This document shows, in pieces, positions 5,872 through 10,514 of a stretch of 10,514 nt of DNA. Made by a program: the position numbers and the translations under genes. The notes under the pieces were generated by a model. It ran no database searches. It was not told the DNA's origin and saw only the letters and a program-made list of their open reading frames with translations. This stretch comes from Bacillota bacterium. Its GTDB lineage: Bacteria > Bacillota > Clostridia > Acetivibrionales > DSM-1351. How positions within the stretch are numbered: the stretch's first letter is position 1; every line of letters starts with the position of its first letter. The stretch spans positions 1 through 10,514 of the forward strand of contig JAEZIV010000385.1 in assembly GCA_023436515.1 (NCBI GenBank), given 5' to 3'.

Positions 5872-7119
5872 ATGAAAAGTCTTATTCGTGATATTTCTCT
5901 GGCAGATAAGGGTAAGCAAAAACTCGAGTGGGTAAGAAGGAATATGCCAATCCTTAGAAGTCTGGAGGATGAGTTCAGAGCAACCACACCCTTTAAAGGA
6001 GTACGAGTAGTTGTATCTGTGCATCTTGAAGCGAAGACTGCTTATCTGGCAAAATTGTTTGCCATTGGTGGTGGCGAAGTTTCTGTCACAGGAAGTAATC
6101 CTCTCTCTACCCAAGACGATGTGGCTGCCGGACTTGTGGCCGATGGACTGGATGTCTATGCCTGGTACAACTCAACCAAAAAGGAGTACGAGGAGCATCT
6201 GAATCTGGCACTTGGATATAAGCCGAATATAATCATTGATGACGGCGGAGACCTTGTTAATTTGCTGCATACAACCAGAACGGAACTCATACCTCACATA
6301 ATGGGAGGCTGCGAAGAAACCACCACGGGGGTTCTGCGACTTAAGGCAATGGAAAAGCAGGGGGTTCTCAGGTTCCCGATGATAGCTGTAAATAACGCTA
6401 ATTGTAAGTATCTTTTTGATAACAGATATGGTACCGGACAATCGGTGTGGGATGGTATAAATAGAACCACAAACCTTATCGTTGCAGGTAAGAATATTGT
6501 CGTTGCAGGCTATGGCTGGTGCGGTAAGGGAATAGCTTTAAGAGCAAAGGGCTTCGGTGCAAATGTAATTGTTACTGAAATTGATCCTATAAAAGCAGCC
6601 GAGCCAATAATGGACGGCTATAAGGTTATGAAGATGTCTGAGGCTGCTAAGGTTGGTGATCTGTTCATAACAGTAACCGGCTGCCGTGATGTCATTACTG
6701 AGGAACACTTTAAGAACATGAAGGATGGTGCTATACTCTGTAATGCCGGGCATTTCGATGTGGAAGTTTCGGTAGAACAACTGGAAAAGATATCAGTTGA
6801 AAAACAGGAGCAGAGAAAAAATATAATGGGCTACAAGCTGGAAAACGGAAGGTGGATTAACCTATTAGCTGAGGGAAGACTGGTCAATCTGGCTGCAGGT
6901 GATGGTCATCCGGCTGAAATCATGGATATGAGCTTTGCACTGCAGGCCCTCTCGGCAAAATACATGCTCCAAAATTTCCGCAAGCTTGGTAATAAGGTAA
7001 TTGATGTACCTGCTGAACTGGACAAAGCAGTAGCAGATATGAAATTGAAGTCATGGGGAGTTAAAATTGACAAACTCTCCAAGGAACAGAAGAATTATTT
7101 GAACAGTTGGACAGAATAA
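5872..7119 (+). CDS. ahcY: Adenosylhomocysteinase (short, Thermotoga/archaeal-like form)
   Basis: This NAD-dependent enzyme splits S-adenosylhomocysteine into homocysteine and a nucleoside, relieving product inhibition of methyltransferases. The 415 residues contain the substrate domain with SNPLSTQDD, GGCEETTTGVLRL, the catalytic Lys179 and Asp183 (NANCKYLFDN), and the NAD-binding GYGWCGKG (213-220). AAGDGHPAEIMDMSFALQALS lies near the C-terminus. Two features depart from the common bacterial/eukaryotic enzyme. The adenine-pocket motif is HLEAKTAYL (His51 to Leu59) instead of HMTxQTA. The protein also ends soon after VKIDKLSKEQKNYL and lacks the KPxxYRY tail. Both are, as I recall, seen in Thermotoga and methanogen proteins, some of which act on S-inosylhomocysteine. 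The ribosome site is a G-rich GGGGG near 5858-5862. A deaminase gene starts 16 bases after its stop, so the two are almost surely co-transcribed. Confidence 0.93.
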   Translation: MKSLIRDISLADKGKQKLEWVRRNMPILRSLEDEFRATTPFKGVRVVVSVHLEAKTAYLAKLFAIGGGEVSVTGSNPLSTQDDVAAGLVADGLDVYAWYNSTKKEYEEHLNLALGYKPNIIIDDGGDLVNLLHTTRTELIPHIMGGCEETTTGVLRLKAMEKQGVLRFPMIAVNNANCKYLFDNRYGTGQSVWDGINRTTNLIVAGKNIVVAGYGWCGKGIALRAKGFGANVIVTEIDPIKAAEPIMDGYKVMKMSEAAKVGDLFITVTGCRDVITEEHFKNMKDGAILCNAGHFDVEVSVEQLEKISVEKQEQRKNIMGYKLENGRWINLLAEGRLVNLAAGDGHPAEIMDMSFALQALSAKYMLQNFRKLGNKVIDVPAELDKAVADMKLKSWGVKIDKLSKEQKNYLNSWTE

Positions 7120-7135
7120 GTGAAGCGGGTGTTAT

Positions 7136-8449
7136 ATGAAGCTGGATTTACTAATAAAGAATATTGATATTGTTACCATGGAGGATAATAACCCTGTAAT
7201 TAAGGGTGGCTTCATTGGTATACTTGGCAATAAGATCAGCCTTGTAACAAATACTCTTCCTGATAATGTATCGGCTCTGAAGGAGATAGACGGGAAAGGG
7301 CTGCTAGCCATGCCTGGTTTTGTAAATTCCCACAGCCACAGCGCTATGACATTAATGAGGAACTACGCTGATGACATGGCCTTGGAAACCTGGTTGTTTG
7401 ATAATATCTTTCCTGTGGAAGCACGGCTTTGTGACAAGGACGTGTACTGGGGCACAATGCTGGGGATTACGGAAATGCTGAAATCAGGTATTACTGCCTT
7501 TGCAGACATGTATATGTTTATGGATGATGTCGCCAGGGCTGTAACTGAGACCGGGATAAAAGCAAATCTTTGCAAGAGCCCTGTTCAGTTTTTTGAAGGT
7601 GGAGAGCTGAAACGTCTGGATAAAAGTCAGGGAACAATTGATTACTATAATCAGTACCATAATAGCGCTGATGGCAGAATAAAGGTTTATGTAGAGATTC
7701 ATTCTACTTATATGTTTAACGAGAAAACTCTTACAAATGCCGCAGAACTGGCAAAGCAGCTGAATACAGGAATACATATTCATATTTTGGAAACAGCTGC
7801 AGAGGTGGTATCAAGTAATCGAGATTATGGTATGACCTCGGTTGAAATCTGCAAAAAGACCGGAGTACTAGATGTTCCTGTGCTTGCTGCTCATTGTGTA
7901 CACCTTACAGACAGTGATCTCAATATCATGAAGGAAAATGACTGCAGTATCGCTCACAATCCAACCAGCAATTTAAAGCTGGGAAGTGGTATTGCCAGAG
8001 TTCCTGAAATGCTTAAGGCAGGTATAAATGTTTGCCTGGGAACTGATGGAGCAGCCAGTAATAATAACCTGAACATGTTTGAAGAGGTCAACCTGGCAGC
8101 TCTTATACACAAGGGAGTGTCGATGGACCCTCAGCTTATGAAGGCGCAGGAGGTATTAAAAATGGGGACCTGTAACGGTGCAGCCGCAATCGGCTTTAAG
8201 GATACGGGTAAAATAGCCGAAGGAATGAAGGCGGATATTATACTCTTGAATACAGACAAACCGCACTTTTATCCCAAAAATAACCTCCTGTCCTCAATAG
8301 TATATTCAGCACAAGCATCAGACGTAGAGACTGTAATAATTGATGGCAGGATTGTAATGAAAAATAGAGAATTCTGTAACATAGATGAAGAAAAGATAAA
8401 GTACGAAGTAAATTCTCTGTCTAAGAAGCTTTTTACAGGTAATCATTGA
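7136..8449 (+). CDS. mtaD: 5-methylthioadenosine/S-adenosylhomocysteine deaminase
   Basis: This is an amidohydrolase-superfamily metalloenzyme of 437 residues that hydrolyses the 6-amino group of adenosine derivatives (SAH, methylthioadenosine, 5'-deoxyadenosine) to the inosine form plus ammonia. Metal and catalytic residues are visible: the HxH in NSHSHSAMT (His66, His68), His216 with Glu219 in HIHILET, HCVH (His253-His256) and Asp304 in GTDGAASNN. The C-terminal KADIILLNTDKPHF and VETVIIDGRIVM form the composite beta domain typical of the superfamily. No strong Shine-Dalgarno precedes the ATG, and the start lies 16 bases behind the adenosylhomocysteinase stop, suggesting translational coupling. 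Next to that gene, SAH is the most likely physiological substrate. Exact specificity is not readable from sequence. Confidence 0.9.
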   Translation: MKLDLLIKNIDIVTMEDNNPVIKGGFIGILGNKISLVTNTLPDNVSALKEIDGKGLLAMPGFVNSHSHSAMTLMRNYADDMALETWLFDNIFPVEARLCDKDVYWGTMLGITEMLKSGITAFADMYMFMDDVARAVTETGIKANLCKSPVQFFEGGELKRLDKSQGTIDYYNQYHNSADGRIKVYVEIHSTYMFNEKTLTNAAELAKQLNTGIHIHILETAAEVVSSNRDYGMTSVEICKKTGVLDVPVLAAHCVHLTDSDLNIMKENDCSIAHNPTSNLKLGSGIARVPEMLKAGINVCLGTDGAASNNNLNMFEEVNLAALIHKGVSMDPQLMKAQEVLKMGTCNGAAAIGFKDTGKIAEGMKADIILLNTDKPHFYPKNNLLSSIVYSAQASDVETVIIDGRIVMKNREFCNIDEEKIKYEVNSLSKKLFTGNH

Positions 8450-8483
8450 TAGGTAGACATAATATAATTTAAATTATATAATT

Positions 8484-8514
8484 AACCCTGAGATATTAGT
8501 TATCAGGGTTTTTT
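8484..8514 (+). terminator. Rho-independent terminator of the SAH-recycling operon
   Basis: AACCCTGA (8484-8491) pairs with TCAGGGTT (8503-8510) around an 11-base loop, and the right arm runs into six T's (8509-8514). It begins 34 bases after the deaminase stop codon. Confidence 0.9.
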
Positions 8515-8544
8515 CATGATTTTTTACTGTCTGGGAAAGTTTTA

Positions 8545-8687
8545 TGCGCGTGCCAAATTTCCCTTGCCCATTAAGTGCAAGGAAAACATTATCTGAGAGG
8601 AAAGGCACGTGTGACCAGCAAGCTGTCACGCCGCGCAAACAAAAGTGGCTTTGCCACCTTTGTCCTTTGTCACAAATTACATAAAGG
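8545..8687 (+). ncRNA. Candidate structured RNA or leader element, family unknown
   Basis: This non-coding stretch follows the operon terminator and folds well on the + strand. P1 is UGCGCG (8545-8550) with CGCGCA (8632-8637). It is continued by P2, UGCC (8551-8554) with GGCA (8604-8607). Inside P2 is hairpin P3, CCUUGC (8562-8567) with GCAAGG (8577-8582). P4 is a 7-bp stem 8609-8615 with 8625-8631. Together these make a closed three-way junction. Hairpin P5 follows (GUGGC-UUU-GCCAC at 8645-8657, extendable to 8640-8662), then P6, CCUUU (8664-8668) with AAAGG (8683-8687). A U-G pair in P4 favours the + strand. I do not recognise a riboswitch or other RNA class. A MITE-like dispersed repeat is the main alternative. 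No promoter specific to it is evident. Confidence 0.5.
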
Positions 8688-8690
8688 GCA

Positions 8691-8717
8691 TTAACCCCGA
8701 TGGCGAATTTATATAAT
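8691..8717 (+). promoter_or_regulatory. Possible promoter of the 105-aa orphan gene
   Basis: TATAAT at 8712-8717 is a perfect -10 box. The upstream partner is poor: TTAACC at 8691-8696 gives only a 15-bp spacer. A start near 8724 would leave a leader of about 28 nt before ATG 8752 and would exclude the structured element upstream. Confidence 0.45.
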
Positions 8718-8751
8718 GATAGAGACAAATATTTTATGGGGGATTTAGCCA

Positions 8752-9069
8752 ATGTCAGTTACTTTAAGTCTATGGTCAACAAAGCAAGGGGAGATTAGAA
8801 GGTTTTTGCATAGTTTTTATCAGGAGGATCACATAAATGAGGAGAATTCACGCTGTTGGAGTCGAAGCTTCAACAAGCCGATGGAATCTATAGATATGAT
8901 AAGTGCATTAATGGATAACGATGAATCCTTTAAGCTTACACTGTACATTCATATGGACAATGGCTATTTACATAGGATTACAAAGGATAATTATGATGAT
9001 GTAATAAAGGGGCTTATAGGTATATATTATATACCTGCTCATTGCGAACACACGGTAGAATTATGTTGA
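8752..9069 (+). CDS. Hypothetical protein, 105 residues
   Basis: I do not recognise a named family. The protein is soluble, without a signal peptide or membrane helix, and starts MSVTLSLWSTKQGEIRRFL. It is rich in aromatic and acidic residues, with three cysteines (35, 98 and 105) and paired histidines near the end (PAHCEH, residues 96-100). The alternating pattern in the second half (FKLTLYIHMDNGYLHRIT) suggests beta strands followed by a helix. GGGGGA at 8738-8743 ends 8 nt before the ATG, a good ribosome site, which supports a real gene. It has its own likely -10 box, and another gene begins 127 bases downstream, so it is probably expressed alone. No function is proposed. Confidence 0.75.
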   Translation: MSVTLSLWSTKQGEIRRFLHSFYQEDHINEENSRCWSRSFNKPMESIDMISALMDNDESFKLTLYIHMDNGYLHRITKDNYDDVIKGLIGIYYIPAHCEHTVELC

Positions 9070-9130
9070 TTTGCGACATACAAATACTCTTAGATTACTC
9101 TTAATAGCACTTAAATGAATAAATAGTCTT

Positions 9131-9159
9131 ATTTTTTTTATGTTTTATTATGGTATAAT
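9131..9159 (+). promoter_or_regulatory. Probable extended -10 promoter of membrane protein gene
   Basis: TGG followed by TATAAT (9154-9159) makes an extended -10. The -35 region, at a 17-bp spacer, is an A/T run (ATTTTT, 9131-9136), which is weak. Transcription would start near 9166, about 31 bases before ATG 9197. Confidence 0.55.
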
Positions 9160-9196
9160 TATTGCTAATATACCCTAGGCTCATGGAGGTTAAGGA

Positions 9197-9631
9197 ATGG
9201 AGCAGCAATATAGAAGTACAGATTCTAGAGCAGTTTGCAATTCCAATGAACATACCGATAATATAAATGAGCAGCAAAAATTTAGTAATGCATCCACAAC
9301 TTATAATAGCAGTCTTAAACAGCTTCATTGGACACAGAGGCAGGTAACAGGACTGGAAAGGGAACTGCTGCTTAATAATTATAGTAAAACCTCAACAATA
9401 AGCTTAAGTAATTGGACAAAGGTCTTTTTGTGTACCTTATCGGTAATAATTCCAGGCGTTGGTCAGGTAATAGGATTAATCGCAGGCATAGTTTTTGTTT
9501 CTAATGACAGAGATAGTGATACCAGAAGCTATGGAGCGGCATTACTAACTGTTTCAATGATAGTATTCCTTTTTCAGCTTATATTCTGGTTCCTAATGGC
9601 AGTGGCCTTTGGGCCTTATATTTACTACTAA
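9197..9631 (+). CDS. Hypothetical small membrane protein, two helices
   Basis: A 144-residue protein with a hydrophilic, Asn/Gln/Ser/Thr-rich N-terminal half (residues 1-70, no signal peptide) and two C-terminal membrane helices at about 74-102 and 113-138. The helices are joined by a short charged loop, SNDRDSDTRS. The first helix contains IIPGVGQVIGLIAG, a glycine-rich pattern found in small TM2-like or DUF membrane proteins. Both ends of the pair probably face the cytoplasm, with a long N-terminal tail. GGAGG (9185-9189) is 7 nt before the ATG, an ideal ribosome site. It follows a likely extended -10 promoter. The next gene starts 64 bases on with no terminator, so folate cyclo-ligase may be read from the same promoter. 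Function is unknown. Confidence 0.8.
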   Translation: MEQQYRSTDSRAVCNSNEHTDNINEQQKFSNASTTYNSSLKQLHWTQRQVTGLERELLLNNYSKTSTISLSNWTKVFLCTLSVIIPGVGQVIGLIAGIVFVSNDRDSDTRSYGAALLTVSMIVFLFQLIFWFLMAVAFGPYIYY

Positions 9632-9695
9632 TTATTTCGTGAAATCATTCGTATGTTGATACCATTTATGTATTATTGAACTATTTTGAGGTCAG

Positions 9696-10280
9696 ATGGA
9701 GATCAAGATTAATAAAGAGCAATTAAGAAAGCAAGTTCTGGATTTAAGAAACTCCATAGATAAGGATAGCCTTGCTTCATTCTCTCGTGGTATTGTGGAG
9801 CAGCTTAGGCAGCTCCAAGAAGTTAAATACGCCAGGAAGATTATGTGCTTTGTCAGCTTTGGGAGTGAGGTTCATACTCATGGGTTAATAAAGAGCTGGC
9901 TAGCAGAGGGAAAATCTGTTAGTGTCCCCTGCCTTCAGAAGCTACCCAACGGAATAAAAACAATGCATGCTGTTAAAATAAGTGATTTTTCTGACTTAAA
10001 GGTCAGGGGCAGCTATGGTATTCTTGAACCTGAGCTTAAGTCCTCTACTATAATACTACCCCAGGAGTTGGATCTGGTAATTGTACCCGGAGCAGCTTTT
10101 GACCTGAAAAGAAATCGAATTGGATACGGAGGAGGCTTTTATGACAGATTTCTGAAGCAGACCTCCAATAATTGTAAAAGGATTAGCGTATGCTTTGATT
10201 TTCAAATTTTTGAAAGTATTCCATACGAAGATTACGATATACCAGTAGATTTGATAGTATCAGATAAAAGAATTATTTAA
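9696..10280 (+). CDS. 5-formyltetrahydrofolate cyclo-ligase
   Basis: This enzyme (MTHFS, EC 6.3.3.2) uses ATP to convert 5-formyl-THF to 5,10-methenyl-THF in the cytoplasm, returning an inactive folate to one-carbon metabolism. The 194-residue length is typical. Near the N-terminus LRKQVLDLRNSI gives the family nucleotide-binding Lys/Arg residues. The diagnostic stretch is VPGAAFDLKRNRIGYGGG followed by FYDR (residues 130-151). CFDFQIFESIP and DIPVDLIVSDKRI close the protein in the usual way. GAGG at 9688-9691 is close (4 nt) to the ATG; no better start is visible. It may form an operon with the small membrane protein before it and the HAD hydrolase after it. Its folate role fits loosely with the methyl-cycle genes upstream. 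Confidence 0.93.
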   Translation: MEIKINKEQLRKQVLDLRNSIDKDSLASFSRGIVEQLRQLQEVKYARKIMCFVSFGSEVHTHGLIKSWLAEGKSVSVPCLQKLPNGIKTMHAVKISDFSDLKVRGSYGILEPELKSSTIILPQELDLVIVPGAAFDLKRNRIGYGGGFYDRFLKQTSNNCKRISVCFDFQIFESIPYEDYDIPVDLIVSDKRII

Positions 10281-10326
10281 GTAAATTTACCGTAAACTCA
10301 ATTTGCTCAAGGAGCGTAAGATCTAA

Positions 10327-10514
10327 ATGAATGAGTATAGCAAGTATTTTTTAATAAGTGATCTGGATGGAACGTTGATAAATTCGGGACAGGAAATATC
10401 AAAAGAAAATCTTTCAGCAATTAAGCATTTTATTGACAATGGGGGGATTTTCTCAGTAGCAACAGGTAGGACCAATCAGACTGACAGGCTGCACATAAAG
10501 GAGCTTCCCATAAA
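10327..10514 (+). CDS. HAD-family hydrolase (Cof-like), 5' part only
   Basis: The frame is open from ATG 10327 to the window edge (62 complete codons), so the gene is cut off on the right. The N-terminus carries HAD motif I, SDLDGTLINS, with the nucleophile Asp12 and the acid/base Asp14. It is followed by a helix (SKENLSAIKHFIDNGG) and motif II, FSVATGR, whose Thr is the phosphate-binding residue. Spacing between motifs I and II (about 30 residues) matches Cof-type sugar-phosphate phosphatases with a C2 cap, not the longer C1-cap phosphatases. AAGGAG at 10309-10314 is 12 nt before the ATG. It starts 46 bases after the cyclo-ligase stop. Substrate cannot be inferred. Confidence 0.85.
   Translation, partial: MNEYSKYFLISDLDGTLINSGQEISKENLSAIKHFIDNGGIFSVATGRTNQTDRLHIKELPI

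Noticed and set aside
8474..8752. A 92-residue - strand frame over the structured spacer
   Set aside because: It covers the operon terminator and the hairpins, has no ribosome site, and would read antisense to the promoter of the orphan gene.
9118..9138. AATAA/TTATT hairpin followed by T's as a terminator for the orphan gene
   Set aside because: The stem is five A/T pairs, too weak to support a call, although the T-run is real.

Overview
The window looks like chromosomal DNA from an AT-rich, low-GC Gram-positive bacterium of the class Clostridia. The evidence is AGGAGG-type ribosome binding sites, near-consensus TTGACA/TATAAT promoters with 17-bp spacers, a remnant of an ECF sigma / DUF4179-type anti-sigma pair, an anchored extracellular NodB-type polysaccharide deacetylase and the housekeeping gene set. 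All protein genes lie on the + strand. The one clear RNA gene, a tRNA-Glu, lies on the - strand. I cannot assign a genus from the sequence alone.

Layout. Positions 1-233 hold a dense nest of hairpins and inverted repeats with no credible gene. It abuts the 3' end of a tRNA-Glu(CTC) gene (234-309, - strand, encoded CCA) that has its own strong promoter (348-376). Positions 521-888 carry a gene fossil: the start and part of region 4 of an ECF sigma factor, followed in another frame by the C-terminus of its probable anti-sigma partner. Next come three RNA-modification-type genes (997-4411): an RsmF-like rRNA cytosine methyltransferase, an RsuA-family pseudouridine synthase and a methyltransferase of the Methyltransf_32 type. 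The first of these has a perfect 13-bp inverted repeat spanning its -10 box, start site and Shine-Dalgarno. A membrane-anchored polysaccharide deacetylase follows (4504-5754).

Positions 5872-8449 form a two-gene operon: an S-adenosylhomocysteine hydrolase of the short, Thermotoga/archaeal-like type and an SAH/methylthioadenosine deaminase. It starts at a good promoter and ends at a clear rho-independent terminator. Behind the terminator, at about 8545-8687, is a non-coding stretch that folds on the + strand into a multi-helix junction plus further hairpins, a candidate structured RNA. Then come a 105-aa orphan protein, a 144-aa two-helix membrane protein, 5-formyltetrahydrofolate cyclo-ligase, and the beginning of a HAD-family hydrolase that runs off the right edge.

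How the genes fit together. Several genes touch one-carbon and methyl metabolism. The two methyltransferases would consume SAM and release S-adenosylhomocysteine (SAH). The hydrolase/deaminase pair would dispose of SAH, possibly through S-inosylhomocysteine. The cyclo-ligase returns 5-formyl-THF to the active folate pool. No defence system, CRISPR array, phage or transposase is visible. The points most worth checking are the 8545-8687 RNA candidate, the SAH-recycling pair, the inverted repeat over the rsmF start and the tRNA-adjacent palindromic repeat.
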